DNA from: an uncultured Rhodospirillaceae bacterium
GTDB lineage: Bacteria > Pseudomonadota > Alphaproteobacteria > Azospirillales > Azospirillaceae
Direction of reading: 5' to 3'
Assembly (NCBI GenBank): GCA_937927415.1
Contig: CALBDS010000044.1
Location: 124,001 to 188,000, forward strand
Length of the DNA stretch: 64,000 bases
In this document: one piece after another, positions 32,651-42,019 of the stretch
How positions within the stretch are numbered: position 1 is the first letter of the stretch
Layout of the letters: each line of letters opens with the position of its first letter
The notes under the pieces: generated by a model
The model's database searches: none
What the model saw: only the letters and a program-made list of their open reading frames with translations
Told to the model about the DNA's origin: nothing
Program-made: the position numbers and the translations under genes

Positions 32651-33729
32651 GGCTTCCCGCTTCCCGCTTGAGTCCCAAGGTGCGCGATGGTCTTGCGCGG
32701 ATCGAAGGCGTCGCGCACCGCCTCCCCGATGAAGATCAGCAGGCTCAGCATCACCGCCAGCACAAGGAAGGCGGTCAGCCCCAGCCAGGGCGCTTGCAGG
32801 TTGGATTTACCCTGGGCCAACAGTTCACCCAGCGACGGCGACCCCGGCGGCAGGCCGAAGCCCAGAAAATCCAGCGCCGTCAGCGTGGTGATGGAACCGT
32901 TCAGGATGAAGGGCAGAAAGGTCAGCGTCGCCACCATGGCGTTGGGCAGCACATGGCGCACCATGATGGTCAGATCGCCGGCCCCCAGCGCGCGGGCGGC
33001 GCGCACATAATCGAAATTGCGCGCCCGCAGAAATTCCGCCCGCACCACCCCCACCAGCGACATCCACGAAAACAGCAGCAGCAACCCCAACAGCCACCAG
33101 AAATTCGGCGTCACCACGCTGGACAGGATGATGAGCAGGAACAGCGTCGGCAACCCCGACCAGATTTCGATGAACCGCTGGAACAACAGGTCGGTCAGCC
33201 CGCCGAAATAGCCCTGCACCGCCCCGGCGGCGATGCCCACCACCGACGACAGCGCCGTCAGCACCAGCCCGAACAGCACCGAGATGCGGAAACCGTACAG
33301 CATCCGCGCCACCACATCGCGCCCCTGATCGTCGGTGCCCAGCCAGTTTTCCGCCGACGGCGGGGCCGGGGCCGGAACCGGCAGGTTGTAGTTGATGGTG
33401 CGGTAGGAATAGCGGATCGGCGGCCACACCGCCCACCCCTTGGCGGCGATCAACTCCTGCACATAAGAATCGCGGTAATCGGCGTTGGTGTCGAATTCCC
33501 CGCCAAAGGTGGTTTCGGGGTAATCGTGGAAAACGGGCGTGTAATAGGCGCCGTCGTATTTCACCAGCAACGGCCGGTCGTTGGCGATGAATTCGGCGAA
33601 CAGCGTCACCAGAAACAGCACCAGGAAGATCCAGAACGACCACCAGCCGCGGCGGTTGGCGCGGAAATTGGCCAGACGGCGGGCGGTCAGCGGCGACAGG
33701 GGGCGGCGGCGGAACAGGGCCATGGTCAC
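32647..33729 (-). CDS. yejE: ABC importer permease YejE
   Basis: Inner-membrane permease of 360 residues, of the DppC/YejE type. It begins with a cytoplasmic basic stretch (RRRPLSPLTARRLANFRANRRG) and one membrane helix, then a periplasmic region, then five helices with the binding-protein-dependent EAA loop near VRAARALGAGDLTIMVRHVLPNAM. The DDQGRDVVARMLYG motif is typical. ATG at 33729 overlaps the yejB stop (ATGA); a second Met at 33723 is also possible. Works as a heterodimer with YejB. Confidence 0.92.
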   Translation of the reverse strand: MTMALFRRRPLSPLTARRLANFRANRRGWWSFWIFLVLFLVTLFAEFIANDRPLLVKYDGAYYTPVFHDYPETTFGGEFDTNADYRDSYVQELIAAKGWAVWPPIRYSYRTINYNLPVPAPAPPSAENWLGTDDQGRDVVARMLYGFRISVLFGLVLTALSSVVGIAAGAVQGYFGGLTDLLFQRFIEIWSGLPTLFLLIILSSVVTPNFWWLLGLLLLFSWMSLVGVVRAEFLRARNFDYVRAARALGAGDLTIMVRHVLPNAMVATLTFLPFILNGSITTLTALDFLGFGLPPGSPSLGELLAQGKSNLQAPWLGLTAFLVLAVMLSLLIFIGEAVRDAFDPRKTIAHLGTQAGSGKP

Positions 33730-34835
33730 ACCCTCCGCGCGTCGAAATCGATGCGGGGATCGACCACCACATACATGATGTCGCCCAGCAGATTCATCAG
33801 CAGCCCCAGCAGGGTGAAGAAATAGAGCGTGCCGAACATCACGGGATAGTCACGGTTGATCGCCGCCTCGAACCCCAAAAGCCCCAGCCCGTCGAGGGAG
33901 AAAATCACCTCGATCAGCAACGCCCCGGTGAACAGGATGCCGATGAACGCACTGGGAAAACCGGCGATGACGATCAGCATGGCGTTGCGGAAGATGTGGC
34001 CGTACAGCACCCGCCGTTCGGTCAGCCCCTTGGCCCGCGCGGTGATGACATACTGCTTGTTGATCTCTTCCAGAAAGGAGTTCTTGGTCAGCATGGTCAG
34101 GCCGGCGAACCCGCCGATGACCATCGCCAGCACCGGCAAGGCCATATGCCACAGGTAATCCAGGATCTGCCGCCACCACGGCATGTCCGCCCACCCCTCC
34201 GACACCAGCCCGCGCAGGGGGAACCAGTCGAGATAGCGCCCGCCGGCGAACACCACGATCAGCAGCACCGCGAACAGGAACGACGGGATGGCGTAGCCGA
34301 CGATCACCGCGCCCGAGGTCCAGACGTCGAAGGGGTGCCCGTCGCGCCGCGCCTTGGCGATGCCCAGCGGGATCGACACCAGATAGGTGATGAGCGTCGT
34401 CCACAGCCCCAGCGAGATCGACACCGGCATCTTGTCCAGCACCAGATCCACCACCCGCCGGTCGCGGAAATAGCTGCTGCCGAAATCGAACTGCAGGTAG
34501 TTGGTCATCATCAGGACGAACCGCTCGTGCAGCGGCTTGTCGAAGCCGAATTCCTTTTCCAACTGCTTGATGAAGGCGGGGTCCAGCCCCTGGGCGCCGC
34601 GGTAGCGGCTGCCCGCCTCCCCCCCGCCCCCACCGGCGGCAGGCGTGCCGCCGGCATCGCCGCCGCCGCTGCCGCCGATGCGGGCGGTGGCTTCCACCGC
34701 GGTGCCCTGCATGCGGGCGACGATCTGTTCGATGGGACCGCCGGGGGCGATCTGCACGATCAGGAAGTTGATGACCATGATCCCGAACAGCGTCGGGATG
34801 ATGAGCAGCAGGCGGCGGATGATATAGGCCAGCAT
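33726..34835 (-). CDS. yejB: ABC importer permease YejB
   Basis: Inner-membrane permease of 369 residues, DppB/YejB type. It starts with the first helix MLAYIIRRLLLIIPTLFGI, has a long periplasmic loop, and the EAA loop near YVITARAKGLTERRVLYGHIFRNAM. The periplasmic loop carries a Gly/Ala-rich insert of about 25 residues (near 53-76) that looks like a flexible linker. Second gene of the operon, 36 bp after yejA. Confidence 0.92.
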   Translation of the reverse strand: MLAYIIRRLLLIIPTLFGIMVINFLIVQIAPGGPIEQIVARMQGTAVEATARIGGSGGGDAGGTPAAGGGGGEAGSRYRGAQGLDPAFIKQLEKEFGFDKPLHERFVLMMTNYLQFDFGSSYFRDRRVVDLVLDKMPVSISLGLWTTLITYLVSIPLGIAKARRDGHPFDVWTSGAVIVGYAIPSFLFAVLLIVVFAGGRYLDWFPLRGLVSEGWADMPWWRQILDYLWHMALPVLAMVIGGFAGLTMLTKNSFLEEINKQYVITARAKGLTERRVLYGHIFRNAMLIVIAGFPSAFIGILFTGALLIEVIFSLDGLGLLGFEAAINRDYPVMFGTLYFFTLLGLLMNLLGDIMYVVVDPRIDFDARRV

Positions 34836-34871
34836 GGGGGCGGCGCCTCCGGGGTCTTCGTCAGCGGGGCA

Positions 34872-36725
34872 TCAGCGGCGCAACGCGCCCGCTTTCTGCG
34901 GATCGACCCACCATGTGGTCGGGAAGCCGTGGGAATATTTGCCCCGCTTTTCGGGATAGCCGAAGCGGTTCCAATAGGCCAGCCGGTCTTCGTCGTTGTA
35001 CCACAGCGGCACCACGTACCAGCCCCACAGCAGCACCCGGTCCATGGCGCGGGTCTGCGCCTGGATGGTAGGCAGATCGGTGCCGGTGGTGATGCGGTCC
35101 AACAGGGCATCGACCACGGAATCACGGATGCCGGCGAAATTCCCCTGCCCCTTCACGTCGGCCACGGCGCTGGAGTAGTAGGATTTCAGCTCCGGCCCCG
35201 GCGGCGGGAAAAAGGTCAGGCCCAGATTCACCGCATCGAAGTCGTATTCGTCGGTGCGCACCTTGTACTGGGCGCTGTCGATCACGCGGATGGCGGCGGT
35301 GACGCCCGCCTTCTTCAGCGTCTCCACATAAGGCTCGTACAGGCGCACGAAGGCCGGATCGGCCAGCAGGATTTCAAAGGTGAAGGGCTGGCCGGTGGCG
35401 GCGTTGACCATGGCGCCGTTCTTCAGCTCCCACCCCGCCTCCTTGAACAGCCGCAGGGCCTCGCGCAGGTTGGTGCGGGTCAAGCCGTTGCCCTCGGTGG
35501 CCGGCGGCTCGAAGGCCTTGGCCAGCACCTGGGGCCGCAGCTTGTCCTTGAAGGGATCGAGGATGGCGATCTCCTCCGGCGTCGGAGCACCCTTGGACCC
35601 GTATTCGGAATTGGGGAACCAGCTTTTCAGCCGCTTGTACTGACCATAAAGCAACTGGCGCTGGGTGGTTTCGAAATCGTACAGCCAGTTCAGCGCCTCA
35701 CGCACGCGGATGTCCTGGAACTGCGGGCGACGGGTGTTGAACACCAGCCCCGACAGGCCGGCGGGGGTGTTGTCGGGGGTGGTGCGGCGGACGACGCGGC
35801 CGTCGCGCACCGGCTCGGCGTCATAGCCCGTGGCCCACCGCTGGGCGCGGTTTTCTTCGCGGAAGTCGATGCGCCCGGCCATGAAGGCTTCGAACATCAC
35901 CGTGTCGTCGCGGTAATAGTCGTAACGGATCTCGTCCATGTTGTAGAGGCCGCGCGACACCGCCAGATCCTTGCCCCAATAATCGGGCACGCGCTCATAA
36001 GTGATGGAACGGCCGGGATCGACCGCCTTGATGCGGTAGGCACCGGACCCCAGCGTCGGTTCCAGCGTCGTCTTGGTCAGGTCGCGCCCGCCGCTGGTCC
36101 AGTAATGCTTGGGCATGGGCGTCAGCCCCGCCGCCGCCATCACCGTCTTCATGGTGTCGCGGGTGCGCAGCGTGCATTTCAGCCGATGGGGGGTTTCCGC
36201 CGCACAGCCCTCGATATCATCATAGAAGGAGCGCAGGAACAGCCGTCCCTCCTTGCGGATGAAGTCGAAGGCGAAGACGAAATCCTCCGCCGTGATCGGC
36301 TGGCCGTCGTGCCACTTGGCCTCTGGCCGCAGGTTGAAGGCGACCCAGCTCTTATCCGCGGGGTATTCCACCGTCTCCGCGATCAGGCCATAGGCCGACG
36401 ACAGTTCGTCCGCCGAGCCGGTCATCAGGGAATCGCTGATAAGCCCGATGCCCGCCGGCCATGTGCCCCGCTCGATCAGCGGGTTCAGGGTGTCGAAGCT
36501 GCCAAAGGCACCCAGCGTCACCGATCCGCCCTTGGGCGCGTCGGGGTTGGCGTAGGGCCAGTGGGGCATGTCGGGGCCGTACAGCGGTTCCCCGAATTCG
36601 GCGATCGCCCAGGCGCGCGTCACCCCATCGGGCAGGGTTTCCGCCCGCACGGGCACAAAGGCCGCCGCCACCCACAGCACCGCCGCCGTCACCGCCAGAC
36701 GGGCGGCCGTCGTCACCGTCATCAT
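34872..36725 (-). CDS. yejA: ABC importer periplasmic binding protein YejA
   Basis: A 617-residue family-5 solute-binding protein, first gene of the yejABEF operon. It has an N-terminal signal (VTTAARLAVTAAVLWVAAAF, cleavage near VRA) and then the AEFGEPLYGPDMPHWPYANP block, with DPGRSITYERVPDYWGKDL further on. In enteric bacteria the Yej system imports microcin C and other peptides, also from peptidoglycan or host defence; here the natural substrate is not known. It is about the size of, and visibly related to, the orphan binding protein at 24-26 kb. Confidence 0.92.
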   Translation of the reverse strand: MMTVTTAARLAVTAAVLWVAAAFVPVRAETLPDGVTRAWAIAEFGEPLYGPDMPHWPYANPDAPKGGSVTLGAFGSFDTLNPLIERGTWPAGIGLISDSLMTGSADELSSAYGLIAETVEYPADKSWVAFNLRPEAKWHDGQPITAEDFVFAFDFIRKEGRLFLRSFYDDIEGCAAETPHRLKCTLRTRDTMKTVMAAAGLTPMPKHYWTSGGRDLTKTTLEPTLGSGAYRIKAVDPGRSITYERVPDYWGKDLAVSRGLYNMDEIRYDYYRDDTVMFEAFMAGRIDFREENRAQRWATGYDAEPVRDGRVVRRTTPDNTPAGLSGLVFNTRRPQFQDIRVREALNWLYDFETTQRQLLYGQYKRLKSWFPNSEYGSKGAPTPEEIAILDPFKDKLRPQVLAKAFEPPATEGNGLTRTNLREALRLFKEAGWELKNGAMVNAATGQPFTFEILLADPAFVRLYEPYVETLKKAGVTAAIRVIDSAQYKVRTDEYDFDAVNLGLTFFPPPGPELKSYYSSAVADVKGQGNFAGIRDSVVDALLDRITTGTDLPTIQAQTRAMDRVLLWGWYVVPLWYNDEDRLAYWNRFGYPEKRGKYSHGFPTTWWVDPQKAGALRR

Positions 36726-37132
36726 CCGTCCCCAACCCGAAAAACCGTTGTTGTCCCAAGGTTGGCATCCCTCCCACCCGGATCAAGGCAGAGGCCGCCC
36801 TTTGCGACCATCGGCCAAGCTTACGCCGGGGGCAAGGGGGCATTTCCCGTTTGTTGCCCGGACGGCGGGCGGCGGGGTTGCTTTTCATCGCTTTCCCCGC
36901 GGCGGCCGGTGTGGAATTGCTTTTTAACGGAGCCTCGTTTGCCACCCTTGCGCCCCGTTTGAAAGACAAATATCTCTGTCCAAGAGTAAATGTTGAAGAG
37001 ACGATAGTAATTCTGCGGTCTTTACAGCGCAGATGCGGAATTTATTGTGCTCTGCAACAGAAGGATCCACATGGGATCCCCACAAAAACCCGGGAAATCC
37101 CCCAATCGTCGTCTGGTTACGGAGTGACGCCC
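36726..37132 (+). promoter_or_regulatory. Intergenic region between yejA and the dehydrogenase, with promoter-like boxes
   Basis: About 400 bp between divergent genes, with no gene I can support. A promoter-like pair for the rightward gene is TTTACA (37021-37026) and TATTGT (37043-37048), 16 bp apart. A small hairpin of two GGATCC sites (37063-37068 and 37074-37079) follows. The stretch 36955-37060 is more AT-rich than its surroundings. Upstream of yejA no clear promoter was found. Confidence 0.4.
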
Positions 37133-38188
<1,056 letters not shown>

Positions 38189-39007
38189 CTACTCCAGCGC
38201 GCTGCCGACGGAGGGATGCAGCGACAGGGTGACGCGACGGTTGCGGGCCAGGCTGACCGGATCGGTGCCCGGTGCGATGGGACGGGTGTCGGCGTAGCCG
38301 ACCGCACTCAGGCGGTTGGGGGGGATCTGCTGCTCCACCAGCAGCCGCACCACCGCCGCCGCCCGCGCCGCCGACAACTCCCAGTTGGAGGGGAAGCGGC
38401 CCGAGGTGATGGGCACGGAATCCGTGTGCCCTTCCACCACCAGATCGCCGGGGGCGGCGCGCAGCAGCGGGGCAAGGTAGACCAGCAGCGCCCGCCCCTC
38501 CCGCGTCAGGTCGGCCTGTCCGATGGGAAACAGGATGGCATCGCCGATGTCGATGGAGATGCCGGTCTGCTGCACATGCACCGCCACGCCGGGGGGAAGG
38601 CCCATGGCCTCCAGCCGTTCCCGCCACTGTTCGCTGAGCGGTTCGGGGGCGGGGGCCGCCACCTGATCGGGGTTCAGGCGCGGGCGGGCATCGGGGGATG
38701 CGGCATCCTCGGCCACCGGCGGGGGAGATGGCGCGGAAGCACTTTCCACGCTGTGTTCGGCCACGGGGGTGTCGGCGGGCGGCACCTTGGGCAACTGGTC
38801 CTTGACCGAGGTGATCGCCATCAGCATCACGAACACGGAAAACAGCAGCGTCACCATGTCGGAATAGCTGAGCAGCCAGATTTCCTGATCGTCGTCGGCG
38901 GGCGGAGCGGCATAGCCGCGGTCCGGCTGCCACGTGGCCGGGATCTCGCTGTCCAGCGGCTCCAGATGTTGGCGGATGTCGGCGGGGGTGATGTCAGTCG
39001 GAGCCAT
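38189..39007 (-). CDS. motB: MotB-like stator protein with OmpA-type peptidoglycan-binding domain
   Basis: A 272-residue stator component. A single membrane helix near 43-66 contains Asp50 in WLLSYSDMVTLLF, the position of the ion-carrying Asp of MotB. A Pro/Ala-rich linker follows (90-135), then an OmpA-like domain (about 140-265) with EGHTDSVPI and NWELSAARAAAVVRLL, which holds peptidoglycan. It overlaps motA by 14 bp. The hydrophobic residues around Asp50 suggest a proton stator, but ion choice is inference. ATG at 39007 chosen; the frame opens to 39049 inside motA. Confidence 0.87.
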   Translation of the reverse strand: MAPTDITPADIRQHLEPLDSEIPATWQPDRGYAAPPADDDQEIWLLSYSDMVTLLFSVFVMLMAITSVKDQLPKVPPADTPVAEHSVESASAPSPPPVAEDAASPDARPRLNPDQVAAPAPEPLSEQWRERLEAMGLPPGVAVHVQQTGISIDIGDAILFPIGQADLTREGRALLVYLAPLLRAAPGDLVVEGHTDSVPITSGRFPSNWELSAARAAAVVRLLVEQQIPPNRLSAVGYADTRPIAPGTDPVSLARNRRVTLSLHPSVGSALE

Positions 39008-39806
39008 GGAGTTCGTCCTGACGTTCGCGGGTGAACTCGGCCAGCGCATCGGCCACCACCGTGGGCGACCGGCCCAGCCGCACCAGCAGGATTCCTTCCA
39101 GAAGAACGTTGAGATTGCCGACCCGGCGGGCGGTGCGCTGCTCCATCTTGATGGCGATGGGTTTGAAGACGACGTTGGCCAGCACCACCCCGTAAAAGGT
39201 GGCGACCAGCGCCACCGACATGTGCGCCCCCACCTCGCCCACGCTGGCGGTGCCCAGGCTGGCCATCAGCCCGATCAGCCCCACCAGTGTCGCCAGCAGG
39301 CCGAAGGCGGGGGCCAGACCGGCCAGGGTGCGGAACAGCTTGGCTTCCACCGCTTCCCGTTCCACCAGCTTCTGGATGCGCCAGTTCATGACATGCAGGA
39401 TGTCGTTGACCGGCGAACCATCGACGACAAGCTGCAACCCCAGCTTCAGGAACGGGCTGCGCACCCGACCCAGCACCGCTTCCGCCTCGCGCACCTGGGC
39501 ACGGTGATGGCTGCGGGCGAAGTCCAGCAGATCGGCGATGTCCTGATTGATGGGGGCGTCGTTGCGGAAGATCGCCAGCAGCGCCGACAACGCCGACACC
39601 AATTCCGACATACGGAAAGCCAGGAACGCCGCAACCGCCACACCACCGCCGACGATGGCGGCACCCGTCGGGTTCCACAGCACCTGAACCCCATGCTCGG
39701 CACCGATGTAGGCCAACAGGCCGGCGGCCCCGGCCACCCCAAGCACGGTGGAGGTCATCACCCCCGCAGAGCGGTGCCCCGCGGATTTCGGTTTTGCCGT
39801 CGCCAT
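38994..39806 (-). CDS. motA: MotA-like stator channel protein
   Basis: A 270-residue MotA/TolQ/ExbB-type protein with four membrane helices: two near the start (about 17-35 and 46-64) and two later (about 168-188 and 198-216) with LAPAFGLLATLVGLIGLMASLG. The large cytoplasmic loop between helices 2 and 3 carries charged residues (MNWRIQKLVEREAVEAKLFR) that meet the rotor in MotA. It sits between an EAL-like gene (15 bp upstream) and motB (overlapping). No other flagellar genes are in the window, so this may be a second stator set. Confidence 0.85.
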   Translation of the reverse strand: MATAKPKSAGHRSAGVMTSTVLGVAGAAGLLAYIGAEHGVQVLWNPTGAAIVGGGVAVAAFLAFRMSELVSALSALLAIFRNDAPINQDIADLLDFARSHHRAQVREAEAVLGRVRSPFLKLGLQLVVDGSPVNDILHVMNWRIQKLVEREAVEAKLFRTLAGLAPAFGLLATLVGLIGLMASLGTASVGEVGAHMSVALVATFYGVVLANVVFKPIAIKMEQRTARRVGNLNVLLEGILLVRLGRSPTVVADALAEFTRERQDELHGSD

Positions 39807-39821
39807 GATCCGCCCCCTGCC

Positions 39822-41078
39822 TTACCCGCGTCCCAACAGCCGGGCCAGCAGGCCGGGACGTTCAGGGGGGGATTCTTCGGTTTCCTCGCCCGCGGCGGCC
39901 GCCGGGCCGGTGTCCTCCGGCGGGGGTGCTGCTCCGGCGGGGGCCGCGGCGGGCGTGGCGGCCGCCCGTTCATCGGCGGCATACCCCTGGAACAGCCGCA
40001 CCCCGGCCGCGAAAGCGGTGTCGAGCGCCGCCGCCGTGGCGCAGCGCCACAGCACCAGCCGCTCCGCACCAAACCGCTCCACACCCGCGGACAGACGCAC
40101 AGGGTCGGGGGCATCGGCCCCCATCACCTTGACGAAATCCACGTCGGCGTCGTTCAGGTCCAGGGTGTCCAGCGCCTCCAGCGGCACACGGTCCAGCGCC
40201 ACGCCGAATCCCAGATCGGTCAGCCGTTCCACCGCCGCGGTGAAACGGGGCGGGGACAGACCGGCTTCCCAACTGGCAAGCTCCACCGTCAGCCGCCCGC
40301 GCACCTCCCCCGGAATGGTGCGGACCAGATCGCCGAAACCGTCGTCCAGCACGGTGGCGATGTGCAGGTCGAAGGAAAAGCGCCGCTTCGCCCCGCCGCG
40401 GTCACGGGCGATGTGGCGCAGCAGCCCGCGGTCGAGCATGGCCCCCACCTCGTGCCGCAGCCAGTCGTCCCGGTGCAACGCCAGATCCAGGCGGGAATCC
40501 AGCTCGTCCAGCGACACCGCCAGTTCGGTCAAAACCGCCTTCGGCGCCGCCGGATCGGCGAAGGACCACAGGGTTTCCTCCCGCAGCAGCGGCTCCACAT
40601 TGGCGCCCGCCAGGGTGCGTTCCATCTCCAGAAGCCGGCCCAGGGTGGCGCCGGATACCGGCGGGGTGACGGTGGCCGACTTCCCCGGCGCTTCCGCCGC
40701 ACCCGGCATCAGGTCGGCGATCAGCCGCGCCATCTCGGTCCCCAGGTCGTACACCCGGCAATGCACCAGCCCATAGCTGTGATGGCGCAGCACATGGGCC
40801 AACGCCCCGGCGCCGCGCTCCAGCGCGTCCCGTGCCGCCACCGGTGCGATGACCAGCACCCGGAACCCCGGCAGGCGGAACACCTCCCGCGGGTGGGGAC
40901 CGGCCCAGCTTTCCAGATAATGCAGCAGCGACAGAGAAAAGCGCGGATCGTCGGCGTGTTCGACGGCCCCCAGATCGACCAGCAGAGCGGCCATGCCGGC
41001 ACCCTTGTCCCGCAGATCCAGCAGGCGCCGGACCAGGGCGGGGTCAAGGGGGAGATCGGCCGCAGGATGGGGCTTCAT
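39822..41078 (-). CDS. Degenerate EAL-domain-like protein upstream of motAB
   Basis: A 418-residue cytoplasmic protein. The last half (about 165-385) follows the layout of an EAL phosphodiesterase: helices, GFGVALDRV, ALDTLDLNDADVDFVKVMG, and the closing FAAGVRLFQGYAADE. However, the EAL motif itself and the usual metal-binding Glu/Asp residues (for example the DDFG-like step) are replaced, so catalysis of c-di-GMP breakdown is unlikely; binding may remain. A Pro/Ala/Glu-rich tail ends in RPGLLARLLGRG. ATG at 41078 is chosen because GGAG lies 9 nt before it. The operon with motA and motB suggests control of motor output. Confidence 0.6.
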   Translation of the reverse strand: MKPHPAADLPLDPALVRRLLDLRDKGAGMAALLVDLGAVEHADDPRFSLSLLHYLESWAGPHPREVFRLPGFRVLVIAPVAARDALERGAGALAHVLRHHSYGLVHCRVYDLGTEMARLIADLMPGAAEAPGKSATVTPPVSGATLGRLLEMERTLAGANVEPLLREETLWSFADPAAPKAVLTELAVSLDELDSRLDLALHRDDWLRHEVGAMLDRGLLRHIARDRGGAKRRFSFDLHIATVLDDGFGDLVRTIPGEVRGRLTVELASWEAGLSPPRFTAAVERLTDLGFGVALDRVPLEALDTLDLNDADVDFVKVMGADAPDPVRLSAGVERFGAERLVLWRCATAAALDTAFAAGVRLFQGYAADERAAATPAAAPAGAAPPPEDTGPAAAAGEETEESPPERPGLLARLLGRG

Positions 41079-41174
41079 GGTCATATGCTCCGCAAAGGGT
41101 GCGGACAGGCCAAACACAACAATCGCATTTGAGTGATTTTCGCGCTGTTTTCCCGATCCTGCAATGGTACGCTT

Positions 41175-42017
41175 TTACACGCCTCCCGCCGACAATTCGA
41201 TAACCTCGTTCGTAATATCTTCTTGACGCAAGCGCCGCTCTGCCGCGGTCAGGCTGGACAACGTCTCGTCAACGTTGCGCCGGGCCGACACCATGACTGC
41301 CAGACGGGCGGCGTTTTCAGCGGCAAAGCTTTCCATGGCCGCATGGGTCAGTTGGGCGAACAGATATTCGTCCGCCAAACGCTCAACCAGCCGTTGAGGA
41401 TTCAGATTCGTCAGCGGCGGCGGACCGGCCGCCCCCGGCCCGGTCACGCGGGCCGGGTCCACCGGCAGCAGCCCGTCGCGCACGATGCGTTCGGCCATCC
41501 CCTCCATCCGCGGATAGACCACATCGACGCGGCCCAGGGTGCCGTCCAGAACACCGGCATAGATCGCCTCGGCCACGGCGCGGGCGGTGGTGGGCACGGC
41601 GTCGGTGTGGGTGGCCATGGCCACCGACCATGCCACCGTCCGCCCGCGTTCCTGCGCCAGAAGGACACCCCGGCTGCCGACGATCCACAGCGTTCCGGCA
41701 TCGGCCACCGCGGCCAGCAGCCGTTCGGTGAAGGCCCCGGTGAAGCCGTGCTCGGGCGAGAACAGAATGACGGTGGTGTCCTGGTGGAATCCATTGCCGA
41801 ACACCGGGCGGATCCCCCCGGCGGGCAGCCGGTCGAGCAGGGCCACCCCGCGGGCCAGAGCGGCGGCCATGATGCCGGCATAGGCGCGGATGGCCGGCAG
41901 GGTGTCGGCCGCCTGCCGCTGGCGCACGGCGGCCAGCGAGCGCATGGCGTCCACCACCTGCCGCAACCCTTCGATGTTCTGGCGCCGGGCGGTGACCTCG
42001 GCCAGCCGTTCGGCCAT
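41175..42017 (-). CDS. atpG: N-type ATPase gamma-like subunit
   Basis: The 280-residue central-stalk subunit, last gene of the N-ATPase operon. N-terminal helix AERLAEVTARRQNIEGLRQVVDAMRSLA and C-terminal helix ARLAVMVSARRNVDETLSSLT form the coiled coil that turns inside the alpha/beta ring; they are weaker matches to the F-type gamma, as usual for N-ATPases. The middle domain is variable. Its start lies 2 bp after the atpA stop. The 3-prime end is relatively AT-rich. No hairpin terminator is obvious after the gene. Confidence 0.88.
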   Translation of the reverse strand: MAERLAEVTARRQNIEGLRQVVDAMRSLAAVRQRQAADTLPAIRAYAGIMAAALARGVALLDRLPAGGIRPVFGNGFHQDTTVILFSPEHGFTGAFTERLLAAVADAGTLWIVGSRGVLLAQERGRTVAWSVAMATHTDAVPTTARAVAEAIYAGVLDGTLGRVDVVYPRMEGMAERIVRDGLLPVDPARVTGPGAAGPPPLTNLNPQRLVERLADEYLFAQLTHAAMESFAAENAARLAVMVSARRNVDETLSSLTAAERRLRQEDITNEVIELSAGGV

Positions 42018-42019
42018 GG

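Noticed and set aside
33996..36962. A 988-codon plus-strand open frame
   Set aside because: Antisense to yejB and yejA; no recognisable domain.
37063..37079. GGATCC-loop-GGATCC as a terminator before the dehydrogenase
   Set aside because: The stem is only 6 bp with no T-run and lies downstream of the likely promoter; chance is sufficient.
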